Notes under the pieces: generated by a model
Database searches by the model: none
The model's input: the letters and a program-made list of their open reading frames with translations, nothing else
Told to the model about the DNA's origin: nothing
Source of the DNA: Duganella sp. sic0402
Lineage (GTDB): Bacteria > Pseudomonadota > Gammaproteobacteria > Burkholderiales > Burkholderiaceae_D
Direction: 5' to 3'
DNA length: 64,000 bases
Assembly (NCBI RefSeq): GCF_019219065.1
Contig: NZ_JAHUWK010000006.1
Coordinates: forward strand, 124,001-188,000
Translations under genes and position numbers: made by a program
In this document: in pieces, positions 1 to 12,503 of the stretch
How positions within the stretch are numbered: position 1 is the stretch's first letter
Layout: every line of letters begins with the position of its first letter

Positions 1-2431
<2,431 letters not shown>

Positions 2432-2443
2432 GGTGGTGTTCTG

Positions 2444-4441
<1,998 letters not shown>

Positions 4442-4532
4442 ACGTGAGCAGCTTGTGTTTTTGATACTGGGTTTATGTACAGTTTGCGGATTGTTTGCGT
4501 ATTCTATCCTCAACTGTGGAAAATCGCGGCAA

Positions 4533-4553
4533 AAATTGCGCAGTGCGCAATTT
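4533..4553. promoter_or_regulatory. Perfect inverted repeat in the parE / 4652 divergent intergenic region
   Basis: AAATTGCGC and GCGCAATTT form a perfect 9-bp inverted repeat around a 3-base centre. It lies about 92 bp upstream of parE (minus) and about 98 bp upstream of the small gene at 4652 (plus). Size and position fit a dimeric regulator's operator. No regulator is identified, and no T-run follows, so it is not an intrinsic terminator. Confidence 0.4.
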
Positions 4554-4651
4554 ATACACGATGTTTACAGCCCCGGCCCACCTTTTTAGACCGTTTTTAC
4601 GACGCCATCGTTAAGCTTTCCGGTATCGAAACGCTGACCTGGAGCTACGCC

Positions 4652-4951
4652 ATGCACGCCTTTTTCCCCGCCCAAGCCCCGCGCCGCCATGCCGCGCCGG
4701 CGCGTTCCTGCCTGATGCAGCTGACCGTGGACGTGGCGGCGGTGACCGACTTGCGGGCGCTGGTGGTGCGCACCTGTGGCGACGCCATGCAGTTCATGCG
4801 GGTCGAAGCCTGCGACCACGGCGCCCGTGTGCGGGTCTGGCTGTGCCTGTCGCGGGCGCTGGCCGGGCAGGTGATGGAGGCGGTGATGCGCGCCTTGCCG
4901 GGTGCTGAATTCGGCCGCCTGACGCCGCTGGCACACCGGTCGGCCGCATGA
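4652..4951 (+). CDS. Small conserved-looking hypothetical protein (ACT-like?)
   Basis: A 99-residue protein of unknown function. The ATG at 4652 is chosen because GGAG lies at 4641-4644, a good Shine-Dalgarno spacing; an in-frame start at 4475 would add an unlikely tail from the intergenic region. After a basic, proline-rich N-terminus (about 20 residues) comes an alternating hydrophobic pattern (MQLTVDVAAVTDLRALVVRT, then MQFMRVEACDHGARVRVWLC and a final helix). This pattern resembles a single beta-alpha-beta-beta-alpha-beta ACT domain, but that is only an inference from pattern. No membrane segment is seen. Confidence 0.55.
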   Translation: MHAFFPAQAPRRHAAPARSCLMQLTVDVAAVTDLRALVVRTCGDAMQFMRVEACDHGARVRVWLCLSRALAGQVMEAVMRALPGAEFGRLTPLAHRSAA

Positions 4952-5016
4952 TTGGCACCGAGGGCCGCGTCACGGCCGGCATGGACGTTCTGTACCGCGA
5001 AATTTTCAACCACTGA
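4948..5016 (+). CDS. Possible 22-residue micro-ORF
   Basis: ATG at 4948 overlaps the TGA of the gene at 4652 in the ATGA arrangement, and the frame continues for 22 codons (MIGTEGRVTAGMDVLYREIF then NH) to TGA at 5014-5016. It ends 22 bases before the start at 5039. It could be a coupling peptide or chance. There is no homology information in the sequence itself. Confidence 0.15.
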   Translation: MIGTEGRVTAGMDVLYREIFNH

Positions 5017-5038
5017 TAGCTACACTGATAGGAAATAT

Positions 5039-5803
5039 ATGAATAAGTTTGCACCTGCCGCAGCCCTTGCCGCTGCTGTTGCCGCCCTTGCCGCTACGGC
5101 GGCCCCTGCCGCGCTCGCGCAGGAGGCCGCAGCGGCGGCCGTGCCGGACAATGCGGTCAGCTTCAACGTGGCGGCGATCAGCGACTACCGCTATCGCGGC
5201 ATCTCGCAGACGCGCTTGCAGCCGGCCTTGCAGGGCGGTGCGGATTACGTCAACAATCCGGCCGGCCTGTATGTGGGCGCGTGGGCGTCGACCATCACCT
5301 GGGTGAAGGATGCCGGCGGCGATGGCAGCGTGGAACTGGATATCTATGCCGGCAAGCGCGGGCAACTGACGGCGGATGTTTCGTATGATGTGGGCGTGCT
5401 GACGTATGTGTATGCGTCCAATCAGCTGCCGGTCAGCGCCAATACCACCGAGGTGTATGGCCAGCTGGGTTATGGCCCGGCTTATGTGAAGTATTCGCAT
5501 GCGGTGACGAATCTGTTCGGTTTTGCCGACAGCAAGAACAGCGGCTATCTGGATCTGGGCGCGAATATTGAGGCGGGCGATGGTTTTGTCGTCAACCTGC
5601 ACGCCGGCCGTCAGGAGGTCAAGCATAACGATGCCGCTTCCTACACTGACTGGAAGCTGGGTGTGACCAAGGACTTCGGCGTAGTGACCGGCGCGCTGGC
5701 GGTGATTGGCACCAACGCCAATGAATCGGCCTATACCTCGGCCGCCAATGGCAAGTTCCTTGGCAAAAACGCGCTGCAGCTGACCATCAGCAAAGTGTTC
5801 TAA
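5039..5803 (+). CDS. TorF-family putative porin / Gcw_chp-type outer-membrane protein
   Basis: A 254-residue predicted outer-membrane beta-barrel. A signal peptide is visible (MNKFAPAAALAAAVAALAAT, cleavage likely after AALA near residue 28). The mature part begins SFNVAAISDYRYRGISQTRLQPALQGGADY, the hallmark opening of the TIGR02001/Gcw_chp family, and ends in a barrel-type C-terminal strand (QLTISKVF, last residue Phe). The start at 5039 has AGGA at 5030-5033; a longer in-frame start at 4952 would bury the signal peptide. The family is found in many proteobacteria, often called TorF putative porin, with no firm substrate. Its stop overlaps the stop of the convergent gene on the other strand. 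Confidence 0.8.
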   Translation: MNKFAPAAALAAAVAALAATAAPAALAQEAAAAAVPDNAVSFNVAAISDYRYRGISQTRLQPALQGGADYVNNPAGLYVGAWASTITWVKDAGGDGSVELDIYAGKRGQLTADVSYDVGVLTYVYASNQLPVSANTTEVYGQLGYGPAYVKYSHAVTNLFGFADSKNSGYLDLGANIEAGDGFVVNLHAGRQEVKHNDAASYTDWKLGVTKDFGVVTGALAVIGTNANESAYTSAANGKFLGKNALQLTISKVF

Positions 5804-6414
5804 TCGGATCGCCCGCGCGCCGCCGCATGACGCTTATGGCGTTTGCCAAGCTTGCTATGCGTGCCGCCTTTGTCCCGGCTGTCACGCGCGGGGCCGGCGT
5901 TTGCAGGGCTGGCGGCGGCTTTTTCCCGACTGGCGGCATTTTCGTCATCGGCGGCGCCGAACAGGCGCGCGATGGCGATTTTTTGTTTGCTCCGGCAGAC
6001 GTCGGCCAGCACCCATTGTTCATTGCCGGGAAAACGCAGCCAGACCGCCTTCCAGGCGTTGCGGTTGCCGCTGCCTTGCAGGTTGGCGAAGCCGGATGGT
6101 GTGACGGTGCGGTCGCCGCACCGGATTTCTGCACCTTTGACGACCGCAAAATAGGGCTCGCCTCCGAAGGCGGCACGCAGTCTGGTGCCTTCGGGCAGGA
6201 ATAGCTGCTTCCATTGGTGGCCCGCTTCGGTGCTGGCGTTCGCAACGGCGGCCGTCTCATCGTGCTTGTTTGACGCTGGCGGGCGCATATAGCCGCGTAT
6301 CGCGTCGCAGATGGTGGGTGCAAGTTCCCAACTGTTCCAGGCATATCCGGTGAGCTCTCCCAGCTCAACAAGAATGTCGCACGGCAGGCGGACGGAAGAA
6401 CGCAGGGTATCCAT
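5800..6414 (-). CDS. Hypothetical protein with a RAMA-like domain
   Basis: A 204-residue cytoplasmic protein of unknown role. Residues about 68-140 (LFLPEGTRLRAAFGGEPYFA ... VTPSGFANLQGSGNRNAWKA) resemble the RAMA domain: a 'pdGt.LrA...g..y.A.v' half followed by 'SpS.aA....g...naW..w'. This domain is known from restriction/methylase-associated and DNA-recognition proteins. The N-terminus (LPCDILVELGELTGYAWNSW) is unassigned. The last ~50 residues are Lys/Arg/Ala-rich and probably disordered. GGAG seven bases before the ATG supports the start. Its TAG overlaps the stop of the convergent porin gene by three bases. The upstream side carries a cluster of TTTAGTA repeats. Confidence 0.6.
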   Translation of the reverse strand: MDTLRSSVRLPCDILVELGELTGYAWNSWELAPTICDAIRGYMRPPASNKHDETAAVANASTEAGHQWKQLFLPEGTRLRAAFGGEPYFAVVKGAEIRCGDRTVTPSGFANLQGSGNRNAWKAVWLRFPGNEQWVLADVCRSKQKIAIARLFGAADDENAASREKAAASPANAGPARDSRDKGGTHSKLGKRHKRHAAARGRSD

Positions 6415-6644
6415 GAGGGGTCTCCGAAAAAGGGGTTTTACTAAAATCTGCTAACTACTAATATTTAGTACTGCAGTGCCCTAACTCATACTATTTAGAG
6501 TGCTCCGCATGATTTTTAGTTCTCCCAATTCCCCAATAGTGCGGAATATAGTTGATTAGCGTTTAGTAGTACCGCTTAGGCAATTTTAGTAAAAGCCGAA
6601 AAACCAACACCCCCTCCCTATACTCCCGCCCCGCATCCGCCCGG
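6415..6644. promoter_or_regulatory. AT-rich intergenic region with repeated TTTAGTA heptamers
   Basis: This stretch is clearly AT-richer than its surroundings. It holds TTTAGTA at 6464-6470, 6562-6568 and 6585-6591, and the reverse form TACTAAA at 6439-6445. One copy belongs to a perfect inverted repeat, TACTAA-TAT-TTAGTA, at 6456-6470. Related variants occur near 6489 (ACTATTTAGAG) and 6514 (TTTTTAGT). It lies immediately upstream of the minus-strand gene starting at 6414 and downstream of the gene ending at 6645. A multi-site operator for an unidentified regulator is the simplest reading. Confidence 0.45.
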
Positions 6645-7244
6645 CTATATCGGGCAGGCTCTTGGCATCAAGGCAGCGAAGCGGCGCTCGTTGGGGCAGG
6701 CAGGGAAAATTTCGCGGTAAAGATGGCGCACTTCGGGAGCGCACAGCCGCTGGTCTTGCTTGTAGGCGGGGAGTTCGAGTTCGCTGTGGCGGGAGTGGTA
6801 GGTATTCTGGCCGCCATCCTCAAGGACCAGCGTATCGGCGAGGCGTGCGCGCGGCAGTTGCGCGACGAAGACCAGCACGCTGCCGGCCTGGTGTGCTGTC
6901 AGCGGGCGGCGGCCGTGGGCAATGGCCACCAGCATCTGTGCCGACGGATTCGCGCTTTGCACAAATTTCAGGCGCGCCAGCAGTTCGGCGCAGCCATCGC
7001 GCTGCAACGCTGCGGGCCGGATCAGGGCGAGGATGACGTTGGCGCGGGCCAGCACAGCATCAGGACTGCGCGCAGTGGCGTGGATCACCAGATCGTCGAA
7101 CAATTGCGGATCGTAGTGGCCGGGATTGGGCGACACCAGCAGCACGCGCTTGCCGGCGGCCACGCGCAGCATGGCCAGATCCTCGGCCAGATCGGCGACG
7201 GCGCTGTCGCCGTCGCCGTCCACCCCAGTCAGTGCGACGATCAT
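6645..7244 (-). CDS. ParA/MinD-like P-loop protein with degenerate Walker A
   Basis: A 199-residue protein that begins MIVALTGVDGDGDSAVADLA and continues AEDLAMLRVAAGKRVLLVSP, the layout of a ParA/MinD-type NTPase: beta strand, P-loop, helix, second strand. The lysine-rich KGGxGKT loop is replaced by an acidic GVDGDGDSAV, so classical nucleotide binding is doubtful. Later strands (ANVILALIRP, AQMLVAIAHG, AGSVLVFVAQ) keep the fold pattern. The ATG at 7244 forms an ATGA overlap with the stop of the dapA-like gene, so the two are translationally coupled; an in-frame longer frame reading back to 7526 lies inside dapA and is rejected. Function unknown. The protein ends before a full ParA length, so it may be a minimal family member. 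Confidence 0.55.
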   Translation of the reverse strand: MIVALTGVDGDGDSAVADLAEDLAMLRVAAGKRVLLVSPNPGHYDPQLFDDLVIHATARSPDAVLARANVILALIRPAALQRDGCAELLARLKFVQSANPSAQMLVAIAHGRRPLTAHQAGSVLVFVAQLPRARLADTLVLEDGGQNTYHSRHSELELPAYKQDQRLCAPEVRHLYREIFPACPNERRFAALMPRACPI

Positions 7245-8185
7245 AGCGCAGCCCTCGCATGCGACAGAGAATAGCGTGCACCGTTGCTTAGGCTGGCGGC
7301 GGGGCGGTAGCGGGGGATGGCGGCAAGCGTTTCCAGCGCGGCGGCCAGCAGGTTTTTGCAGGCCGTGGTGGCTGGCATCATCGGCAGGCGCAGCTCGTCG
7401 TGCAGCAGGCCCTGCATGCTGAGCAGCGCTTTCAACGGCGCCGGATTCGGCTCGGAAAACAGCAGATGCATCATCGGCAGCAACTGTGCGGCCAGCGCGC
7501 GCGCCTCGTCCAGCCGCTGTGCGCACACCAGATCAAACAACTGCACATACAAATCGGTGCGGATATGCGCCGACGCCGAAATCGCCCCATGCGCACCACC
7601 GCACAGCGCCGGAAACAGCAGGGGATCATCGCCGCACAATACCGCCAGCGGCGTATGCTGCACCAGATCCATCATCTGCTGCAGGCTGCCGCCGGCCTCC
7701 TTGATGGCGGCGAACTGCGGCCGCTGCGCCAGCTTGCGCGCGGTGGCCAGCTCCAGGCACACGCCGGTGCGCGCCGGCACGTTGTACAGCACGATGGGCC
7801 GGCCGGTGGAATCGGCGATGGTCTCGAAATGGCGCAGCAGGCCTTCCTGTGAAGGCCGTACATAGGCCGGTGTCGACACCAGATAGCCGGCCAGTTCAGC
7901 ATCGTCAAACTCCAGCACCCGGCTGGCGGCGGCTAAGGTATCGCTGCCGCCGATGCCCATCAACACCGGGCAGCGCCGGCGCGCCACCTCCAGCACCGCC
8001 GCCAGCGCCGCGCTCTGCTCGGCCAGATCCAGCTGCGGGGCCTCGCCGGTGGTGCCGCACACCACCAGCCCGTGGGCGCCGTCGTCGATCAGCCGCTCGG
8101 CCAGCCGCTGCAAGCGCGCCAGATCCAGCTCGCCGTGATGCATGGGCGTCACTAGCGGCACCCAGATGCCGTGTAAAGAATTCAT
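7241..8185 (-). CDS. dapA: 4-hydroxy-tetrahydrodipicolinate synthase family protein
   Basis: A 314-residue TIM-barrel lyase of the DHDPS/NAL family. Canonical DapA condenses pyruvate with aspartate semialdehyde in lysine and peptidoglycan synthesis. Key elements are intact: GTTGEA at 44-49, Tyr134 in IVLYNVPARTG and the Schiff-base Lys162 in AAIKEAGG. The Arg that binds the aspartate semialdehyde carboxylate in DapA is plausible in NVPARTG (Arg139). The start MNSLHGIWVPLVTP is preceded by TTGGA; the longer frame to 8278 has no family similarity. It is co-transcribed with a ParA-like gene rather than the usual dapA neighbour bamC, so it may be a paralogue. Confidence 0.8.
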   Translation of the reverse strand: MNSLHGIWVPLVTPMHHGELDLARLQRLAERLIDDGAHGLVVCGTTGEAPQLDLAEQSAALAAVLEVARRRCPVLMGIGGSDTLAAASRVLEFDDAELAGYLVSTPAYVRPSQEGLLRHFETIADSTGRPIVLYNVPARTGVCLELATARKLAQRPQFAAIKEAGGSLQQMMDLVQHTPLAVLCGDDPLLFPALCGGAHGAISASAHIRTDLYVQLFDLVCAQRLDEARALAAQLLPMMHLLFSEPNPAPLKALLSMQGLLHDELRLPMMPATTACKNLLAAALETLAAIPRYRPAASLSNGARYSLSHARAAL

Positions 8186-8280
8186 GATATTCCAAGGTGG
8201 TTGCAATGCTTCCAGCGTAGCGACAGCCCCGTAAAAATGTTCTAAAGAGTGGCGCGCAGCGCGTAAACGCGGCGTCAATT

Positions 8281-8328
8281 TTTACGCTTTGTTTACACCC
8301 GGCCGGCAAGTCTTTACAAAATCTTTAG
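8281..8328 (+). promoter_or_regulatory. Tandem TTTAC repeats, candidate KdpE operator of the kdp operon
   Basis: Pentamers TTTAC occur at 8281-8285, 8292-8296 and 8313-8317, and TTTAG at 8324-8328. Within each pair the period is 11 bp and the two pairs are 32 bp apart, so all four lie on one helix face. The E. coli KdpE box is also a direct repeat of TTTAT/TTTAC type. The site lies 52-99 bp upstream of the first kdp ORF at 8380. No strong sigma-70 -35 hexamer is visible, as expected for an activator-dependent promoter. Confidence 0.5.
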
Positions 8329-8379
8329 ACCGATCTGGCTAAGCTTCACGCTATCAAAAACAAGACCTGTGAGGGTGTG

Positions 8380-8481
8380 ATGGACTTAGTATTTATCGGC
8401 GCTACGGCGCTGTTGTATCTGCTGACGGTGGCGCTGGCCGCCGGCTGCAGCAAGCTGGGCGAACAGGGAGGCCAGCCATGA
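8380..8481 (+). CDS. Small membrane protein, KdpF-like, first gene of kdp operon
   Basis: A 33-residue peptide, [20 protein letters not shown] then [13 protein letters not shown]. It is one transmembrane helix followed by a short polar tail with a CSKL motif. GAGG at 8371-8374 gives a ribosome site. Its TGA overlaps the ATG of kdpF in an ATGA junction, so it is coupled to the Kdp complex genes. Similar one-helix ORFs (helix ending in a Cys followed by a basic residue) precede kdpF in many proteobacteria, from memory. It probably helps assemble or stabilise KdpFABC. It is too short for most gene finders. Confidence 0.6.
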   Translation: MDLVFIGATALLYLLTVALAAGCSKLGEQGGQP

Positions 8482-8567
8482 ACACGTTCTATGTGATCGG
8501 CGCCATCGCGGCGGCCGGCCTGCTGGTCTACCTGGTGGTAGCGCTGGTGAAAGCGGAGGACCTATGA
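8478..8567 (+). CDS. kdpF: Potassium-transporting ATPase subunit F
   Basis: A 29-residue single-helix peptide ([20 protein letters not shown] then VALVKAEDL), the size and layout of KdpF, which stabilises the KdpABC complex in the inner membrane. The ending LVKAEDL matches the family's usual 'YLlyALlkPErF' style. It overlaps the preceding mini-ORF and the following kdpA by ATGA junctions at both ends. Confidence 0.75.
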   Translation: MNTFYVIGAIAAAGLLVYLVVALVKAEDL

Positions 8568-10363
8568 CCACGCAATCCACGGTGCTGCTGATCGTCTTCC
8601 TGACCGTGCTGCTGGCGCTGGCCTGGCCGCTCGGCCTGCTGCTGACGCGCGTCGGCGCGGGCGCCGCCGGTAGCAGCCCGATGCCAGGCATGGGCTGGCT
8701 GGCCAGGCTGGAGCGCCTGATCTACCGCGCCGCCGGCGTCAACCCGGACCAAGGCCAGGGCTGGAAAACCTACGCCGCCTCGCTGCTGCTCTTCAGCCTG
8801 ATCGGCGCACTGGCCACCTACGGCCTGCAGCGGGTACAAGCCTGGCTGCCGCTGAATCCGCAGGCGCTGGCCAATGTCAGCCCGGATTCCGCCTTCGACA
8901 CCGCCGTCAGCTTTGTCGCCAACACCAACTGGCAGGGCTACAGCGGCGAACAGACCATGAGCTACCTGACCCAGATGCTGGTGCTGGCCGGCCAGAACTT
9001 CTTCTCGGCCGCCACCGGCATCGCGGTCGCCTATGCGCTGATACGCGGCTTCGCCGCGCGCTCGGCCCAGTCGATCGGCAATTTCTGGGTCGACCTGACC
9101 CGCTCCACGCTGTATGTGCTGCTGCCGCTGTCGCTGCTGCTGGCGGTATTCCTGATGGCGCAGGGCGTGATCCAGAACTTCAAGCCGTATCAGGAAGTGC
9201 AGCTGCTCGACCCGGTCAGCTACAGCCAGCCGAAAGCCGGCGCCGACGGCCAGCCGCTGAAGGACGCGCAAGGCCAGCCGGTGCTGGAAAACCTCAGCGC
9301 CACTACCCAGACCATCGCCATGGGCCCGGTCGCCTCGCAGGAAGCGATCAAGATGCTGGGCACCAATGGCGGCGGCTTCTTCAACGCCAACTCGGCGCAT
9401 CCCTATGAAAATCCTACCGCGCTGAGCAACTTCGCGCAGATGCTGGCCATCTTCCTGATCCCTGCCGGCCTGTGCTTCGCCTTTGGCCGCATGGTCGGCG
9501 ACCAGCGCCAGGGCTGGGCGGTGCTGGCCGCGATGACGGTGCTATTCGTGATCTGCACCTGCGTGGTGATGGGGGCCGAGCAAAGCGCGCATCCGGGCCT
9601 GCAGGCGCTCAATATCGACCAAAGCCAGGGCTATATGGAAGGCAAGGAAACCCGCTTCGGCATCAGCGCCTCGTCACTGTTCGTGGCGGTCACCACCGCC
9701 GCCTCGTGCGGTGCGGTCAACGCCATGCACGACTCGCTGACGCCGATCGGCGGCCTGATCCCGATGTTGCTGATGCAGTTCGGCGAAGTGATCTTCGGCG
9801 GCGTCGGCAGCGGCCTGTACGGCATGCTGGTGTTCGCCATCATGGCGGTGTTCATCGCCGGCCTGATGATAGGCCGCACGCCGGAATACCTGGGCAAGAA
9901 AATTCAGGCGCATGAAATGAAGATGACCGCGATCGCCATCCTGGTGACGCCGACGCTGGTGCTGGCCGGCACCGCCATCGCGGTGCTGTGCGAGGCCGGC
10001 AAGGCCGGCATCGCCAATCCTGGCGCACACGGCTTCTCGGAAATCCTGTACGCCTTCAGCTCGGCCGCCAACAACAACGGCAGTGCGTTTGCCGGGCTAT
10101 CGGCCAACACGCCGTTCTACAACAGCATGCTGGCGATCGCCATGTGGTTCGGGCGCTTCGCCATGATTGTGCCGATTCTGGCCATCGCCGGCTCGCTGGC
10201 CGGCAAGCAGCGGCTGGAGGCCAACGCCGGCACCATGCCGACCCACGGCGGCATGTTCATCGGCCTGCTGTGCGGCGTGGTGGTGCTGGTCGGCGTGCTC
10301 AATTACGTGCCGGCGCTGGCGCTCGGCCCGGTGGCCGAACACCTGCAGCTGTTTGCAAAATAA
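8564..10363 (+). CDS. kdpA: Potassium-transporting ATPase potassium-binding subunit
   Basis: KdpA is the channel-like K+ selectivity subunit of the KdpFABC P-type ATPase in the inner membrane. The 599-residue product is of normal length with about ten hydrophobic segments. It holds the four-fold pore-loop pattern, including [60 protein letters not shown] and [16 protein letters not shown]. Its ATG overlaps the kdpF stop (ATGA), and kdpB follows after nine bases. High-affinity K+ uptake is the known role. Confidence 0.97.
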   Translation: MTTQSTVLLIVFLTVLLALAWPLGLLLTRVGAGAAGSSPMPGMGWLARLERLIYRAAGVNPDQGQGWKTYAASLLLFSLIGALATYGLQRVQAWLPLNPQALANVSPDSAFDTAVSFVANTNWQGYSGEQTMSYLTQMLVLAGQNFFSAATGIAVAYALIRGFAARSAQSIGNFWVDLTRSTLYVLLPLSLLLAVFLMAQGVIQNFKPYQEVQLLDPVSYSQPKAGADGQPLKDAQGQPVLENLSATTQTIAMGPVASQEAIKMLGTNGGGFFNANSAHPYENPTALSNFAQMLAIFLIPAGLCFAFGRMVGDQRQGWAVLAAMTVLFVICTCVVMGAEQSAHPGLQALNIDQSQGYMEGKETRFGISASSLFVAVTTAASCGAVNAMHDSLTPIGGLIPMLLMQFGEVIFGGVGSGLYGMLVFAIMAVFIAGLMIGRTPEYLGKKIQAHEMKMTAIAILVTPTLVLAGTAIAVLCEAGKAGIANPGAHGFSEILYAFSSAANNNGSAFAGLSANTPFYNSMLAIAMWFGRFAMIVPILAIAGSLAGKQRLEANAGTMPTHGGMFIGLLCGVVVLVGVLNYVPALALGPVAEHLQLFAK

Positions 10364-10372
10364 GGAATCATC

Positions 10373-12493
10373 ATGTCCCAAGCTACCCCAAAAGAGATGA
10401 CCCTCTTTACCAATCCGCCGGCCCGCAAGCTGAGCATGTTCGACACGCAGCTGCTGGCGCCGGCCATCGCCGACGCCTTCCGCAAGCTGCATCCGCGCAC
10501 CCAGTTGCGCAGCCCGGTGATGTTCGTGGTCTACATCGGCAGCATCATCACCAGCCTGCTGGCGGCGCAGGCGCTGACCGGGCAGGGCGAGGCGCCGGCC
10601 GGCTTCATTGTCGCTGCCGCGGTCTGGCTGTGGTTCACCGTGTTGTTCGCCAACTTCGCCGAAGCGCTGGCCGAGGGGCGCAGCAAGGCGCAGGCGGCCT
10701 CGCTGCGCAGCCTGAAGCAGACCGTCACCGCCAAGAAGCTGGCCACGCCCAAGCACGGCACCACCTGGCTGCCGCAGCCGGCGCTGGACCTGCGCAAGGG
10801 CCATTACATCCTGGTCGAAGCGGGCGACGTGATCCCGATCGACGGCGAGGTGATCGAAGGCGTGGCCTCGGTGGACGAAAGCGCGATCACCGGCGAATCG
10901 GCGCCGGTGATACGCGAATCGGGCGGCGACTTCTCCTCGGTCACCGGCGGCACCCGGGTGCTGTCGGACTGGCTGGTGGTGCGCGTCACCGCCAATCCCG
11001 GTGAAACCTTCCTCGACCGCATGATCTCGATGGTGGAGGGCGCCAAGCGCCAGAAAACGCCCAACGAAATCGCGCTGACCATCCTGCTGGTGGCGCTGAC
11101 CATCGTGTTCCTGGTGGTGACCGTGAGCTTGCTGCCGTTCTCGCTGTTCTCGGTCAGCGCCGCCGGCGCCGCAGGTGTGGTAACTAAGCCGGTGACGATC
11201 ACCGTGCTGATCGCGCTGCTGGTCTGCCTGATCCCGACCACCATCGGCGGCCTGTTGAGCGCCATCGGCGTGGCCGGCATGAGCCGCATGATGCAGGCGA
11301 ATGTGATCGCCACCTCGGGCCGCGCGGTGGAGGCGGCCGGCGACGTCGATGTGCTGCTGCTGGATAAAACCGGCACCATCACGCTGGGCAACCGCCAGGC
11401 GGCCGCCTTCGTGCCGGCGCCGGGCGTCAGCGAGCAGCAGCTGGCCGACGTGGCGCAACTGGCGTCGCTGGCCGACGACACGCCGGAAGGGCGCAGCATC
11501 GTGGTGCTGGCCAAGCAGAAGTTCAACATCCGCGAGCGCGAGATGGCGGTGCTGAACGCGGTGTTCGTGCCGTTCACCGCGCAGACGCGCATGAGCGGCA
11601 TCGACATCGGCAGCCGGGCGATCCGCAAGGGCGCGGCCGACACCGTGCGCAAATACGTCGAATCGCTGGGCCAGCCATATCCGGCCGAGATCGCGCGCAG
11701 CGTTGACGATATCTCGCGCCGTGGCAGCACGCCGCTGGTGGTGGTCGACGGTCAGCGGGTGATGGGCGTGGTCGAACTGAAAGACATCGTCAAGGGCGGC
11801 ATCAAGGAGCGCTTCGCCGAACTGCGCCGCATGGGCATCAAGACCGTGATGATCACCGGCGACAACCAGCTGACCGCCGCCGCGATTGCCGCCGAGGCGG
11901 GCGTGGACGACTTCCTGGCCGAAGCCACGCCGGAAGACAAGCTGAAACTGATACGCCAGTACCAGGCCGAAGGCCGGCTGGTGGCGATGACCGGCGACGG
12001 CACCAATGACGCGCCGGCACTGGCGCAGGCCGACGTGGCGGTGGCGATGAACTCCGGCACCCAGGCCGCCAAGGAGGCCGGCAATATGGTCGACCTGGAT
12101 TCGAATCCGACCAAGCTGCTGGAGATCGTTGAAATCGGCAAGCAGATGCTGATGACGCGCGGCTCGCTGACCACCTTCTCGATCGCCAACGACATCGCCA
12201 AATACTTCGCCATCATCCCGGCGGCGTTTGTCGGCACCTATCCGCAGCTGAAGGCGCTGGACATCATGCAGCTGGCCAGCCCGGCATCGGCCATCATGTC
12301 GGCGCTGATCTTCAACGCGCTGATCATCGTGGTGCTGATTCCGCTGGCGCTGAAGGGCGTGCAATACCGGGCGATCGGCGCGGTGGCGCTGCTGCGCCGC
12401 AACCTGCTGCTGTATGGCGCGGGCGGCATCATCCTGCCGTTCATCGGCATCAAGGCCATCGACCTGCTGCTGGCCGCATTCAATCTCGTCTAA
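10373..12493 (+). CDS. kdpB: Potassium-transporting ATPase ATP-binding subunit
   Basis: KdpB is the catalytic P-type ATPase subunit. The 706-residue product carries TGES in the actuator domain, the phosphorylation motif DKTGTIT with Asp331, TGDN and [20 protein letters not shown] in the P domain, and C-terminal helices ([16 protein letters not shown]). AAGGA precedes the ATG. All catalytic residues look intact, so the pump should be active. It lies between kdpA and kdpC in the standard order. Confidence 0.97.
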   Translation: MSQATPKEMTLFTNPPARKLSMFDTQLLAPAIADAFRKLHPRTQLRSPVMFVVYIGSIITSLLAAQALTGQGEAPAGFIVAAAVWLWFTVLFANFAEALAEGRSKAQAASLRSLKQTVTAKKLATPKHGTTWLPQPALDLRKGHYILVEAGDVIPIDGEVIEGVASVDESAITGESAPVIRESGGDFSSVTGGTRVLSDWLVVRVTANPGETFLDRMISMVEGAKRQKTPNEIALTILLVALTIVFLVVTVSLLPFSLFSVSAAGAAGVVTKPVTITVLIALLVCLIPTTIGGLLSAIGVAGMSRMMQANVIATSGRAVEAAGDVDVLLLDKTGTITLGNRQAAAFVPAPGVSEQQLADVAQLASLADDTPEGRSIVVLAKQKFNIREREMAVLNAVFVPFTAQTRMSGIDIGSRAIRKGAADTVRKYVESLGQPYPAEIARSVDDISRRGSTPLVVVDGQRVMGVVELKDIVKGGIKERFAELRRMGIKTVMITGDNQLTAAAIAAEAGVDDFLAEATPEDKLKLIRQYQAEGRLVAMTGDGTNDAPALAQADVAVAMNSGTQAAKEAGNMVDLDSNPTKLLEIVEIGKQMLMTRGSLTTFSIANDIAKYFAIIPAAFVGTYPQLKALDIMQLASPASAIMSALIFNALIIVVLIPLALKGVQYRAIGAVALLRRNLLLYGAGGIILPFIGIKAIDLLLAAFNLV

Positions 12494-12503
12494 GGAGGCC
12501 GCC

